Assembly (NCBI RefSeq): GCF_007993815.1
Contig: NZ_VJWE01000019.1
Coordinates: 1-64,000 of the forward strand
DNA: 64,000 bases
From: Acidovorax delafieldii
Lineage (GTDB): Bacteria > Pseudomonadota > Gammaproteobacteria > Burkholderiales > Burkholderiaceae_C
Direction: 5' to 3'
Position numbers and translations under genes: made by a program. Under the pieces are notes generated by a model. It ran no database searches, was not told where the DNA came from, and saw nothing but the letters and a program-made list of their open reading frames with translations. Shown piece after piece: positions 8,495 through 18,690 of this stretch. The number at the start of each line of letters is the position of its first letter. Within the stretch, counting starts at the first letter, position 1.

Positions 8495-8509
8495 TAGCGG
8501 TGATTGCGT

Positions 8510-9601
8510 GTGAGTGCCCCTTCTTCCTCCGACCTTCCCGGCACTGACACCGGGCGTTTTCATTCCCTGGACCTGATGTCCACCCTGGTGGCGGTGCTGC
8601 GCGCTGACGATGGCGCGGTGCAGTTTGCCAATGCCGCGCTGGAAAACACACTGGGCCTCTCGCGCCGTACCCTGGAAGGGGCGGACTTCTCCACCTTCTT
8701 CACCGACCCGGCACTGCTGCAGACCGCACTGGCGGGCGCCCGGGGCAAGGACTTTGCCGCGCTGCGCTACGAGGCCAGCCTGAAGCGCCTGCACCAGGAC
8801 CCGGTGCCCGTGCACGTCAACGTGGCCGATGCCGAGCAGGTGGGCGAAATCCTGGTGGAGCTGTGGCCGCTGGAGCAGCAGGCCCGCCAGGACCGCGAAG
8901 AGCGCCTGCGTGACCAGGCCCAGGCCAACAAGGAGCTGATCCGCAACCTGGCCCACGAGATCAAGAACCCGCTGGGCGGCATTCGGGGCGCGGCACAGCT
9001 GCTGGAGATGGAGCTCGACAACCGGGAGCTCACCGAATACACCCAGGTCATCATCCACGAGGCCGACCGCCTGCAAAGCCTGGTGGACCGGCTGCTCGCG
9101 CCCCATCGCCACCCGCACCTGGTGGGCGATGTGAACATCCACGAGGTGTGCGAGCGCGTGCGTTCGCTCGTGCTGGTCGAATACCCGCAGGGCCTCAGGG
9201 TGCAGCGCGACTACGACACCTCGATTCCCGAGTTTCGCGGGGACCGCGCGCAGCTCATTCAGGCGGTGCTGAACATCGTGCAGAACGCAGCCCAGGCGCT
9301 GTCAGAGCGAATCGCCAAGGGGGATGCCGTGATCACGCTGCGCACGCGTGTGGCCCGCCAGGTCACGTTCGGCCGACAACGCTACCGGCTGGCACTGGAA
9401 TTGCATGTCATCGACAACGGACCGGGCGTACCCGATGCCATCAAGGAGCGGATTTTTTATCCACTGGTATCGGGTCGGGACGGCGGATCAGGGCTGGGGC
9501 TGACGTTGGCGCAAACCTTCGTGCAGCGTCACCACGGGTTGATCGAATGCGACAGCGTACCGGGTCGCACCGACTTCCGAATCCTGATCCCCTTGCCCTG
9601 A
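8510..9601 (+). CDS. glnL: Nitrogen regulation sensor histidine kinase NtrB (GlnL)
   Basis: Cytoplasmic sensor kinase/phosphatase that sets the phosphorylation of NtrC under control of PII proteins. About 363 residues. An N-terminal PAS domain (about residues 20-130) precedes the dimerisation box NLAHEIKNPLGGIRGAAQLL, whose phospho-accepting histidine is residue 149 from the chosen start. The ATPase part shows the N box NIVQNAAQAL and the G boxes DNGPGVPD and GSGLGLTLA. No membrane segment, as is normal for NtrB. GTG 8510 was chosen; TTG 8504 and ATG 8576 are alternatives and no strong ribosome binding site decides. ntrC follows after 51 bases, forming a standard ntrBC operon. Confidence 0.93.
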   Translation: MSAPSSSDLPGTDTGRFHSLDLMSTLVAVLRADDGAVQFANAALENTLGLSRRTLEGADFSTFFTDPALLQTALAGARGKDFAALRYEASLKRLHQDPVPVHVNVADAEQVGEILVELWPLEQQARQDREERLRDQAQANKELIRNLAHEIKNPLGGIRGAAQLLEMELDNRELTEYTQVIIHEADRLQSLVDRLLAPHRHPHLVGDVNIHEVCERVRSLVLVEYPQGLRVQRDYDTSIPEFRGDRAQLIQAVLNIVQNAAQALSERIAKGDAVITLRTRVARQVTFGRQRYRLALELHVIDNGPGVPDAIKERIFYPLVSGRDGGSGLGLTLAQTFVQRHHGLIECDSVPGRTDFRILIPLP

Positions 9602-9652
9602 CAGCGCATGACGGTCCCTGACACGCAACCACAGGGAAGGTAAGAAAAACAT

Positions 9653-11288
<1,636 letters not shown>

Positions 11289-11290
<2 letters not shown>

Positions 11291-11347
11291 AAATGGCTGC
11301 AGGTGCTTGTTTATCATGCCTCTGCAGCTATTGAAATCGTAGCAATG
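11289..11347 (+). repeat. Dispersed ~60-bp palindromic repeat, copy 2
   Basis: Follows directly on the ntrC stop. Pattern AAAATGGCTGCAGGTGC, then ATCATGCC, then GCAGCTAT and GTAGCAATG, the same order as the other copies. Could form a hairpin at the 3' end of the ntrBC transcript, but there is no clear T run. Confidence 0.75.
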
Positions 11348-11518
11348 CAAGTTGCCATTACATCGCTGGTGGCATCGCTGTAACCGGGCCCGTATGCGCG
11401 CTGCGCATCGCACTGCATGGCGGGCCATGTCCTACATGCAGGCCCTCCCTGGGCCGACCCGGCACTTCGGAGGTGGCTTCAACAATGAAGTCACTGTCAA
11501 CCAACCGGAGATGTTCCT

Positions 11519-12466
11519 ATGTCGGATTTCAACGATGCCAACCGTGACCCCTTGACCAATGAGCCAGGTGCTCACCCCGTCGGAACGGGCGTGGGCGCCG
11601 CCCTCGGGGGCGCCGCTGCCGGGGCTGCTGCAGGTGCTTTTGGCGGCCCGGTCGGCGCTGCCATTGGTGGCGTGGCGGGTGCTGTGGCGGGCGGCCTGGC
11701 AGGCAAGGCGGCTGCCGAGGCCGTCAACCCCACCGAAGAAGACGCCTACTGGCGCGAGACCTACCACCGCGAGCCCTACTACGTGGGCGGCCGCACGTAC
11801 GACCAATACCGTCCTGCCTATGAACTGGGCTGGTCGTCGGTAGGCCGCTACGAGGGCGACTTTGACGCCATCGAGCCGCGCCTGGCCGACGACTGGCGTG
11901 CACGCCACGGCAGCGATGGCCTGGCCTGGACCGATGTGCGCCCCGCCACCCGCGCCGCGTGGGAGCGCGCCGCCAACCGCACTGCGCTGGCCAGCGACCG
12001 TCCGATGGACGTGATCGACGCCGAAGACGTGGTCGATGTGCTCAACGACCTGCTGGAGTCTGCACGTGACGGCGAATACGGCTTCCATGCCTGTGCCGAG
12101 CACGCAGAGTCGGGCCAGCTCAAGGGCATCTTCCAGCGCCACTCGCGCGAGTGTGCGGCTGCCGCCGTGGAGCTGGAACACGAGATCCGCCGCCTCAATG
12201 GCGACCCTGCGCAGGGGGGGACCGTGGCGGGCGCGTTGCACCGGGGCTGGGTGTCGGTGAAGACAGCGTTGTCCACCCAGGACGATAAGGCCGTGCTCGA
12301 AGAGTGCGAACGTGGCGAGGACGCTGCGGTGGCCCGCTACCGCAAGGCGCTGAAGGCGACGCTGCCTGCCGATGTGCGCGCTCTGGTGGAGCGCCAGGCC
12401 CAAGGCGCCCAGCGCAACCACGACGAGGTGCGTGCGCTGCGCGACGGGTTCTCGCCCCGGCCCTGA
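11519..12466 (+). CDS. DUF2383 (PA2169-like) ferritin-fold domain protein with glycine-zipper segment
   Basis: A 315-residue protein. Residues 20-65 are almost only Gly and Ala (for example GAALGGAAAGAAAGAFGG), a glycine-zipper pattern that may insert in membranes or oligomerise. The middle has aromatic/charged motifs (YWRETYHREPYYVGG) seen in stress-related proteins. The C-terminal half (about residues 165-310) matches the four-helix DUF2383 fold, with VLNDLLESARDGEYGF and acidic and histidine residues that could hold metal. Function is not established; such genes often respond to general stress. ATG 11519 has CGGAGATG a few bases upstream. A terminator follows at 12544. Confidence 0.78.
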   Translation: MSDFNDANRDPLTNEPGAHPVGTGVGAALGGAAAGAAAGAFGGPVGAAIGGVAGAVAGGLAGKAAAEAVNPTEEDAYWRETYHREPYYVGGRTYDQYRPAYELGWSSVGRYEGDFDAIEPRLADDWRARHGSDGLAWTDVRPATRAAWERAANRTALASDRPMDVIDAEDVVDVLNDLLESARDGEYGFHACAEHAESGQLKGIFQRHSRECAAAAVELEHEIRRLNGDPAQGGTVAGALHRGWVSVKTALSTQDDKAVLEECERGEDAAVARYRKALKATLPADVRALVERQAQGAQRNHDEVRALRDGFSPRP

Positions 12467-12543
12467 TCCCAGGTGCCAAGGGCGACCCTTGGGTAAACCG
12501 CACCTGACCGGGCGTCGGTTGCTGCGCTGAGGGCTGACCCCAA

Positions 12544-12583
12544 GAAAAAGGCTGCCAGAGCATTCCTCTGGCAGCCTTTTTTG
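12544..12583. terminator. Bidirectional terminator between convergent genes
   Basis: Perfect stem GGCTGCCAGAG / CTCTGGCAGCC with a 5-base loop, A run on the left and T run on the right, so it works on both strands. It separates the DUF2383 gene from xth. Confidence 0.92.
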
Positions 12584-12612
12584 CATCGCGTGCGGAGCGG
12601 CTCAAGGGTGCA

Positions 12613-13392
12613 TCAGGCGCTCATCGTGACAACCACCGGCGCATGGTCGCTGGGCTGTGGGTTCTTGCGCGGGGCGCGGTCCACCACGCAGGCCGTCACC
12701 GTGGGCTTGAGGGCCTCGCTCACCAGAATGTGGTCAATGCGCAGGCCCCGGTTTTTCTGAAAACCCAGCATGCGGTAGTCCCACCAGGAATAGCTCTTCT
12801 CGGGCTGCTCGAACATGCGGAAGGCATCGGTCAGCCCCAGGGCCAGCAGGGCCTGGAAGTGGTTGCGCTCTTCGGTGGTGTGGTGGATGGTCTCGCGCAG
12901 GCCCTCGGGGTCGTACGAGTCGCGGTCTTCGGGCGCCACGTTGAAGTCGCCCACCAGCACCAGGCGCGGGTGGGCGGCCATCTCGGCGCGCACCATGTCC
13001 TGCAGCGCCTGCAGCCAGCGCATCTTGTAGGCGAACTTTTCCGAGCCCGGCTCCTGGCCGTTGACGAAGTAGCCGTTGAGCAGGCGCAGCGGGCCTGCCG
13101 GCGTGTCCAGCGTGGCGGCTATGACGCGGGCCTGCTCGTCGCCAAAGGCGGGGATGTTGCGCACCACATCGCGCAGCGGGTGGCGGCTCAGGATGGCCAC
13201 GCCGTTGTAGGTCTTTTGGCCGAAGGCCACGGCTTCGTAGCCGACCTCTTTCAACGCGTCGTGGGGAAACTTGTCGTCGGTGAGCTTGAGCTCCTGCAGG
13301 CACAGGGCATCGACCGGGTTGGCGGCCAGCCAGGCCAGCACCTGGGGCAGGCGCACCGACAGGGAGTTCACGTTCCAGGTGGCAATTTGCAT
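12613..13392 (-). CDS. xth: Exodeoxyribonuclease III
   Basis: AP endonuclease and 3'-5' exonuclease of base excision repair. 259 residues, normal for the family. Motifs of the endonuclease/exonuclease/phosphatase fold are visible: TWNVNSL (Asn), QELKL (metal-binding Glu), the DFNVAPEDRD loop (Asp and Asn), and the closing SDHAPVVV with the catalytic Asp-His. The start ATG at 13392 directly abuts a palindromic repeat copy. folA follows upstream on the same strand, about 80 bases away. Transcription should end at the bidirectional terminator at 12544-12583. Confidence 0.95.
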   Translation of the reverse strand: MQIATWNVNSLSVRLPQVLAWLAANPVDALCLQELKLTDDKFPHDALKEVGYEAVAFGQKTYNGVAILSRHPLRDVVRNIPAFGDEQARVIAATLDTPAGPLRLLNGYFVNGQEPGSEKFAYKMRWLQALQDMVRAEMAAHPRLVLVGDFNVAPEDRDSYDPEGLRETIHHTTEERNHFQALLALGLTDAFRMFEQPEKSYSWWDYRMLGFQKNRGLRIDHILVSEALKPTVTACVVDRAPRKNPQPSDHAPVVVTMSA

Positions 13393-13393
13393 G

Positions 13394-13448
13394 GTTTTTG
13401 GCCGGTAGCGCTAGTGGATCATGCGCTGGCAGCTATCAAAATGTGAGT
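13394..13448 (+). repeat. Dispersed ~60-bp palindromic repeat, copy 3
   Basis: Pattern TTTTTGGCCGGTAGCGCTAG, ATCATGCGC, GGCAGCTATCAAAA. It fills the gap between the start of xth and the end of folA; its core is nearly identical to copy 8 at 57158. Confidence 0.8.
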
Positions 13449-13471
13449 GAATGAGGGAAGAGGCAGAAGCG

Positions 13472-13960
13472 TCAGGCGCGGCGCACACGGGTCACAAAGC
13501 TGAACGGCAGCCCGTTGGTGCTCACGTGGTGCTCGCGGGCGGTTTCTACCCATTCTGCGCCCAGCACGGGGGCATAGGCATCGCCGTCAAAGTCCTGGGC
13601 GATCTCCGTCACCTCCAAGCAGTCCGCCAGGGGCAAGGATTCGGCATAGATCTGCGCGCCGCCAATGATCCACACGGTTTTGCCTGCGTCGCACAGCGCC
13701 AGGGCTTCGGCCAGGCTGCCTGCGCGGTGGGCACCCTCGGCCTGCCAGTCGGCCTGCCGCGTCACCACGATGTTGGTGCGGCCGGGCAGGGGGCGAAAGC
13801 GCGGGGGCAGCGAGTCCCAGGTCTTGCGGCCCATGACCACCGGGCAGCCCTGGGTGAGCTGCTTGAAGTGCGCCATGTCCTCGGGGATGTGCCAGGGCAG
13901 GCGGTTGTCCTTGCCGATGACGCCGTTGGCCGCGCGGGCGTAGATGAGGTGCAGGGGCAT
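13472..13960 (-). CDS. folA: Dihydrofolate reductase
   Basis: Reduces dihydrofolate to tetrahydrofolate with NADPH; needed to recycle the folate oxidised by thymidylate synthase, which is encoded close by (14676). 162 residues. Signature GVIGKDNRLPWHIPEDM contains the substrate-binding acidic residue after the tryptophan; VMGRKTWDSLP and VWIIGGAQIY are the NADPH-binding motifs. The frame is open further upstream, but ATG 13960 gives the normal N-terminus MPLHLIYARAANG. On the same strand as xth (downstream) and the DUF4337 gene (32 bases upstream), suggesting an operon thyA - DUF4337 - folA - xth, possibly with separate promoters. Confidence 0.96.
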   Translation of the reverse strand: MPLHLIYARAANGVIGKDNRLPWHIPEDMAHFKQLTQGCPVVMGRKTWDSLPPRFRPLPGRTNIVVTRQADWQAEGAHRAGSLAEALALCDAGKTVWIIGGAQIYAESLPLADCLEVTEIAQDFDGDAYAPVLGAEWVETAREHHVSTNGLPFSFVTRVRRA

Positions 13961-13992
13961 GGGGCTCGCTCGGTGCGTGAGTGGGGAGGGGA

Positions 13993-14601
13993 TCAGATGT
14001 GCAGGAACGCCAGCGCGCCCACACCCAGGCCCACGGCGGCCACGCCGTACATGCCGTATTCCAGCCACTTCTTCTTGGTCAGCAGCGCAATCGCGGCCAG
14101 GGCAATCGCCACCTGCAGCGCGGTGGTGGCCTGGGCCCAGCGGTGGTGCTGGTGCATCTGGGCCTCGCTTTGCTGATCGAAGGCGTGGGCATCGGCCTCC
14201 AGCTTTTCGGCCGCGGTCTTGATCTCGTTCTTCTCTTTTTCGTAGCGGTCGATCTTGGCCTGGTATTTAACCTTCTCGGCTTCGGCCGGGGTCAGGTCAC
14301 GGGCCAGCTCTGCCAGGCTTTGTTTGGTGCTTTTGGACTGGAAGTAATTCCACTGGTTGGAGGCCTCGGTCTTTTTGATGGCCGCATCGTTCTTCATCAG
14401 GCCCGCATTGGCCTGGGTGGCGCCGCCCATGTAGGCAAAGATGGCACCCACCGTCGCCACGATGGCCGTGAACATGGCGATCTTGTTGGTGGACGAGCCG
14501 CCGCCATGGTCCGCGCCGTGGTGCGCAGCATCGTGGCCGTGGGTGGCATGTTCGACCGCGTGGTCGTGGGGGCCGTGTACGTGGAATCCGCCGGAAGACA
14601 T
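13993..14601 (-). CDS. DUF4337 membrane protein
   Basis: A 202-residue protein with a histidine-rich N-terminus (about ten His within residues 1-35), a membrane segment IAMFTAIVATVGAIFAYMGG (about 42-61), a long charged coiled coil (about 70-145), and a C-terminal membrane hairpin (about 158-200). This matches DUF4337, a family of unknown function. The His-rich start could bind metal, but this is inference. It lies between folA and thyA on their strand. Confidence 0.82.
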   Translation of the reverse strand: MSSGGFHVHGPHDHAVEHATHGHDAAHHGADHGGGSSTNKIAMFTAIVATVGAIFAYMGGATQANAGLMKNDAAIKKTEASNQWNYFQSKSTKQSLAELARDLTPAEAEKVKYQAKIDRYEKEKNEIKTAAEKLEADAHAFDQQSEAQMHQHHRWAQATTALQVAIALAAIALLTKKKWLEYGMYGVAAVGLGVGALAFLHI

Positions 14602-14675
14602 AGATAGAAGCTCGTTGTATTGGTTATGGGTGAAAGCGGGGCCTGTGCCGCAGGCTGGCTGGTGCAGTGGTCAGG

Positions 14676-15545
14676 TCAGACTGCCACGGGCGCCTTGATG
14701 GCAGGGTGGCACTGGTAGTCCACCACTTCAAAGTCTTCGTACTCGTAGTCGAAGATGCTGTCCGGCTTGCGTTTGATGTTCAGCACAGGGTAGGGGTAGG
14801 GCGTGCGCGCCAGCTGGGTCTGCACTTGCTCGTGGTGGTTGCTGTAGATGTGGCAGTCGCCACCCGTCCAGACGAAGTCGCCCACCTCCAGGTCGCACTG
14901 CTGGGCCACCATGTGGGTCAGCAGCGCATAGCTGGCGATGTTGAACGGCACACCCAGAAAGATGTCTGCACTGCGCTGGTACAGCTGGCAAGACAGCGTG
15001 CCGCGCCCGCCGGGCTCTTGCGCCGGGGCTACGTAAAACTGAAAGAAAGCGTGGCACGGCATGAGCGCCATCTTGTGCAGCTCGGCCACGTTCCAGGCGC
15101 TCACGATGATGCGGCGCGAGTCGGGGTTGGTCTTGAGCGTTTGGATGACGTCGCTGATCTGGTCGATGTGCCCGCCGTCCGGCGTCGGCCAGCTGCGCCA
15201 CTGCACGCCGTACACCGGGCCCAGGTCGCCGTCCTCGCGCGCCCATTCGTCCCAGATGGTCACGCCGCGCTCTTTCAGCCAGTTGTTGTTGCTCGATCCG
15301 GTCAGGAACCACAGCAACTCCTGGATGATGGACTTGAGGTGCACCTTCTTGGTCGTGACCAGCGGAAAACCTTCCTTCAGGTCAAACCGCATCTGGTGGC
15401 CGAACACGCTCTTGGTGCCGGTGCCGGTGCGGTCCGACTTGTCCACGCCGTGGGTGAACACATGGCGCATGAAATCTTCGTACTGGGAGCGCACGGGGCG
15501 GGTGGGCAAGGCAGGAACTGCCGGGGCAGCAGAAGGCTGGGTCAT
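14676..15545 (-). CDS. thyA: Thymidylate synthase
   Basis: Converts dUMP to dTMP using methylene-tetrahydrofolate, producing dihydrofolate for FolA. 289 residues from ATG 15545; GTG 15557 would add four. Signatures: [12 protein letters not shown] for phosphate binding, [12 protein letters not shown], the active-site cysteine in [30 protein letters not shown], and the folate-binding C-terminus ending in APVAV. The first 20 residues are Ala/Pro-rich and not part of the fold. The promoter must lie in the roughly 110-base divergent gap shared with the GNAT gene at 15658. Confidence 0.96.
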   Translation of the reverse strand: MTQPSAAPAVPALPTRPVRSQYEDFMRHVFTHGVDKSDRTGTGTKSVFGHQMRFDLKEGFPLVTTKKVHLKSIIQELLWFLTGSSNNNWLKERGVTIWDEWAREDGDLGPVYGVQWRSWPTPDGGHIDQISDVIQTLKTNPDSRRIIVSAWNVAELHKMALMPCHAFFQFYVAPAQEPGGRGTLSCQLYQRSADIFLGVPFNIASYALLTHMVAQQCDLEVGDFVWTGGDCHIYSNHHEQVQTQLARTPYPYPVLNIKRKPDSIFDYEYEDFEVVDYQCHPAIKAPVAV

Positions 15546-15657
15546 GGGATGGATCACTCAGGGTAGGGCGCCGCCATCAAGGGGTGGCCGTTGCCGACGG
15601 CGGATTTTATGCGGAGCGGGAGAATGCCAGACTCGCCATCCATCCACTGCACTTCCC

Positions 15658-16170
15658 ATGACGACTTCCGATACCCCCGTCACCATCCGCCCCCTCCAGG
15701 CTGCCGACTGGCCCGCCGTATGGCCCATCCTGCGCACCACCTTCCAGGCGGGAGACACGTATGCGTTTGCCCCCGACAGCACCGAGGCCGAGATCCACAA
15801 AGCCTGGGTAGAGCTGCCTGCTGCGACCTTTGTCGCCTTGGGCGTGGGCGGGGAGATTCTGGGCACCTACTTCATCAAGCCGAATCAGCCTGGGCAGGGC
15901 GCCCATGTGTGCAATTGTGGCTATGTGGTGGCGCCGACCGCGCAGGGGCAGGGCGTGGCCTCGTTGATGTGTGAGCACTCCCAGCAGCAGGCCGTGGCCA
16001 TGGGCTTTCGCGCCATGCAGTTCAACCTGGTGGTGGCCAGCAACGTGCGCGCCGTGCGGCTGTGGCAGCACCTGGGCTTTGCGATCGTGGGCACGCTGCC
16101 CGGGGCCTTCCGGCACCACACGCTGGGCTATGTCGATGCCCACGTGATGTTCAAGACGCTGGTGGCCTGA
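15658..16170 (+). CDS. GNAT family N-acetyltransferase
   Basis: A 170-residue acetyl-CoA-dependent acetyltransferase. The fold is recognisable from TIRPLQAADWPAVWPIL at the start, the acetyl-CoA loop VAPTAQGQGVASLMCEH, and the C-terminal FNLVVASNVRAVRLWQHLGF typical of peptide- or small-molecule-modifying members. The substrate is unknown. ATG 15658 was chosen because the N-terminal beta strand begins just after it. It is divergent from thyA and ends before a bidirectional terminator. Confidence 0.85.
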   Translation: MTTSDTPVTIRPLQAADWPAVWPILRTTFQAGDTYAFAPDSTEAEIHKAWVELPAATFVALGVGGEILGTYFIKPNQPGQGAHVCNCGYVVAPTAQGQGVASLMCEHSQQQAVAMGFRAMQFNLVVASNVRAVRLWQHLGFAIVGTLPGAFRHHTLGYVDAHVMFKTLVA

Positions 16171-16186
16171 GCTTTTTGCCTATAAA

Positions 16187-16215
16187 AAAGGGCTCCCACA
16201 TGGGAGCCCTTTCTG
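16187..16215. terminator. Bidirectional terminator
   Basis: Stem AAAGGGCTCCCA / TGGGAGCCCTTT around a CA loop, with A and T runs on either side. It separates the GNAT gene from the convergent small secreted-protein genes. Confidence 0.88.
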
Positions 16216-16275
16216 AGAGTCCGGGGGCACATGTCCACAACAGTGAGAGGCCGCCACCCGGGAAGGTCCGCGTTC

Positions 16276-16569
16276 TTACATCGCGCTGATTTCGCCCGAT
16301 GGGATCTTGCCGGTGCGCACGGCTTCGGCCGCTGCGGCGCGCACTGCAGCACGGTCGGCAGTCGACTTGTAGGTCACGACACGCGAACCAGCGGGTTCGA
16401 TGCTGCGTGTTTGGGCCACGGTAGAGGCTTCAGCAGCCACTTCGGCACGGGTGCGGTTGGTGTCGAACTTGAGTGCGAATTGCGAGCTGTCGGCTTCGTC
16501 AGCGTGGGCGCCGAAAGCGGAGAAAGCAGCCACAGCAGCGATGGACAGGAAACGTGTTGTCTTGTTCAT
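16276..16569 (-). CDS. Small secreted protein (DUF4148-like), paralogue A
   Basis: A 97-residue exported protein: signal peptide ending AFGAHADEA (about residues 1-23), then TNRTRAEVAAEA, the conserved phrase of DUF4148-type proteins of Burkholderiales, and the segment SIEPAGSRVVTYKSTADRAA. It is nearly identical to the neighbouring paralogue B in the middle, differing mainly at the signal peptide and C-terminus. The ATG at 16569 follows GAGATCACC. Function unknown; such proteins are often abundant and stress- or growth-phase-controlled. The two genes are 55 bases apart, and paralogue B is first in the transcript. Confidence 0.82.
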   Translation of the reverse strand: MNKTTRFLSIAAVAAFSAFGAHADEADSSQFALKFDTNRTRAEVAAEASTVAQTRSIEPAGSRVVTYKSTADRAAVRAAAAEAVRTGKIPSGEISAM

Positions 16570-16624
16570 GGTGATCTCGATTCTTGATGGGGTGGGGGGC
16601 GAGGTCCGTTGATTCCGGGACGGC

Positions 16625-16918
16625 TTACAGAGCGCCGAGTTCGCCGGAAGGGATCTGGCTAGTGCGCACTGCTTCAGCAGCCTGGGCACGCACGGCAGCA
16701 CGGTCGGCCGTGGACTTGTAGGTCACCACACGCGAACCAGCGGGCTCGATCGAGCGGGTCTGGGCCACGGTAGCGGCTTCAGCAGCCACTTCAGCGCGGG
16801 TGCGGTTGGTTTCAAACTTGGTGGCGAACTGCGAAGCATCGGCTTCGTCAGCCTGGGCGCCAAAAGAAGCGAAAGCGGCGACAGCGGCGATAGACAGGAA
16901 ACGTGCGGTGTTGTTCAT
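16625..16918 (-). CDS. Small secreted protein (DUF4148-like), paralogue B
   Basis: 97 residues, the same length as paralogue A and clearly its tandem duplicate: signal peptide AAVAAFASFGAQA, then EADASQFATKFETNRTRAEV and the shared SIEPAGSRVVTYK segment. Its nucleotide sequence is also very similar to that of A, which points to recent duplication or gene conversion. ATG 16918 is preceded by GGAC a few bases upstream. A promoter should lie in the long gap at 16919-17357. Role unknown. Confidence 0.82.
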   Translation of the reverse strand: MNNTARFLSIAAVAAFASFGAQADEADASQFATKFETNRTRAEVAAEAATVAQTRSIEPAGSRVVTYKSTADRAAVRAQAAEAVRTSQIPSGELGAL

Positions 16919-17357
16919 GATGGATAAGTCCTTGAAGTTGAAAAGCGTCTCAAAAAAGCCGGGTCAAAAACCATTCCTGAACCGGGTTCGGTGAGTCGCC
17001 TTGCGGGTTCGGCTCATCGATGGGTTGAACTGTACGCCGATGGTGTTCATGGAAAAACCACTGAGTCGCAAACTGACTGTTCCAGTTTTGGAAACAGTAG
17101 GCCCACTCAGGACGCGCCCTTGGGTCAAATGAGCGCAGCGCCCCGCAGCGCCAGGGCGGGCACCCCAGGCCAACAATGCACATACCCAATTGATGCGACT
17201 AGGTATAAATCCTGAGATTCTGGCGAAATTTAGTATGTGTAGTGCTTTTCAAAGTATCAACTGAGCATCAGAGCATCGGTATCGTTCAGCCCATCAATGC
17301 CGAGATTCGACTGGCGTTGAATGGCAGATCCATACCAACTACGCAGGAGACGTTCCG
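16919..17357. other. Long divergent intergenic region (regulatory)
   Basis: About 440 bases between the minus-strand DUF4148 pair and the plus-strand polyol operon, with no convincing gene. It should hold both promoters. Visible structure: a 23-base imperfect palindrome (17076-17098, ACTGTTCCA / TGGAAACAGT) and a direct repeat GAGCATC at 17263 and 17271, which could be operators. A ribosome binding site AGGAGA (17345-17350) precedes the binding-protein ATG. No RNA gene was recognised. Confidence 0.55.
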
Positions 17358-18689
17358 ATGCACCGTTCCACTCGTCCACACACTCGCCTGGCTCTGGCCG
17401 TTGCCGCCCTGGCGGCATCGCTGTGCGGAGCCGCTGCGCATGCGCAGACAGAACTCGTGATTGCCACTGTGAACAACGGCCACATGATCGAGATGCAAAA
17501 GCTCAGCAAGAATTTCGAGCAGGCGAACCCCGACATCAAGCTCAAGTGGGTCACGCTCGAAGAAGGTGTGCTGCGCCAGCGCGTGACGACCGACATCGCC
17601 ACCAAGGGCGGCCAGTTCGACGTGATGACGATTGGCATGTACGAAGCGCCCATCTGGGGCAAGAAGGGCTGGCTGCAGGAGCTGAAGACCGATGCTGCCT
17701 ACGACGTGGATGACCTGCTGCCCGCCGTACGCAATGGCCTGACGGTGGACGGCAAGCTGTTTGCTGCGCCGTTCTATGGCGAAAGCTCCATGCTGATGTA
17801 CCGCAAGGACCTGGCCGACAAGGCCGGCGTGCAGGTGCCTGAGCGTCCCACCTGGCCGCAGATCAAGGACCTGGCCGCCAAGATGCACGACCCCAAGAAC
17901 GGCGTGTACGGCATCTGCCTGCGCGGCAAGCCAGGCTGGGGTGACAACATGGCGTTTTTGACCACGCTGGTCAACACCTTCGGCGGCCAGTGGTTCGACA
18001 TGCAGTGGAAGCCGCAGCTCGAATCCAAGCCCTGGAAGGACGCGATCACCTTCTACGTCGATCTGCTCAAGAACTATGGCCCGCCCGGCTCGTCGGCCAA
18101 CAGCTTCAACGAGATCCTGGCGCTGACCAACTCCGGCAAGTGCGGCATGTGGGTGGATGCCACCATCGCCGCATCGTTCGTGGCCGACCCCAAGCAGTCC
18201 AAGGTGGCCGACCAGATGGCCTTTGCCCAGGCGCCCACCATGAACACGCCCAAGGGCGCGAACTGGCTGTGGTCGTGGAATCTGGCCATCCCGGCTGGTT
18301 CCAAAAAGGTCGACGCCGCGCAGAAGTTCATCACCTGGTCCACCAGCAAGGACTACATCCAGCTGGTGGCCAAGACCAACGGCTGGGCCAACGTGCCCAC
18401 CGGCACGCGCAAGAGCACCTACGCCTCGCCGGAATTCCAGAAGGCCGCGCGTTTTGCCGCCGCAGAGAAGACCGCCATCGACTCGGCCAACCCCACGGAT
18501 TCGACCTTGCCCAAGAGCCCGTATGTGGGCGTGCAGTTCGCGGCCATTCCGGAGTTCCAGGCCATCGGTATCGCCGTGGGTCAGCAGATGAGTTCTGCGC
18601 TGGCAGGCAAGACGACGGTGGACGCGGCACTCAAGGCCGGCCAGGTGGCGGCTGACCGCGAAATGAAGAAGGCCGGCTACTACAAATAG
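17358..18689 (+). CDS. smoE: Polyol ABC transporter substrate-binding protein
   Basis: Periplasmic binding protein that delivers the substrate to the permease pair encoded downstream. 443 residues with a clear signal peptide (LALAVAALAASLCGAAAHA). Type 1 extracellular solute-binding fold; FDVMTIGMYEAPIWGKKGW and APFYGESSMLMYRKDLADKAG match the sorbitol/mannitol binding proteins (SmoE/MtlE). AGGAGA lies eight bases before ATG 17358. It is the first gene of the polyol operon and is separated from the permeases by a large palindrome (18691-18810), which often lets the binding protein be made in excess. Confidence 0.9.
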   Translation: MHRSTRPHTRLALAVAALAASLCGAAAHAQTELVIATVNNGHMIEMQKLSKNFEQANPDIKLKWVTLEEGVLRQRVTTDIATKGGQFDVMTIGMYEAPIWGKKGWLQELKTDAAYDVDDLLPAVRNGLTVDGKLFAAPFYGESSMLMYRKDLADKAGVQVPERPTWPQIKDLAAKMHDPKNGVYGICLRGKPGWGDNMAFLTTLVNTFGGQWFDMQWKPQLESKPWKDAITFYVDLLKNYGPPGSSANSFNEILALTNSGKCGMWVDATIAASFVADPKQSKVADQMAFAQAPTMNTPKGANWLWSWNLAIPAGSKKVDAAQKFITWSTSKDYIQLVAKTNGWANVPTGTRKSTYASPEFQKAARFAAAEKTAIDSANPTDSTLPKSPYVGVQFAAIPEFQAIGIAVGQQMSSALAGKTTVDAALKAGQVAADREMKKAGYYK

Positions 18690-18690
18690 G

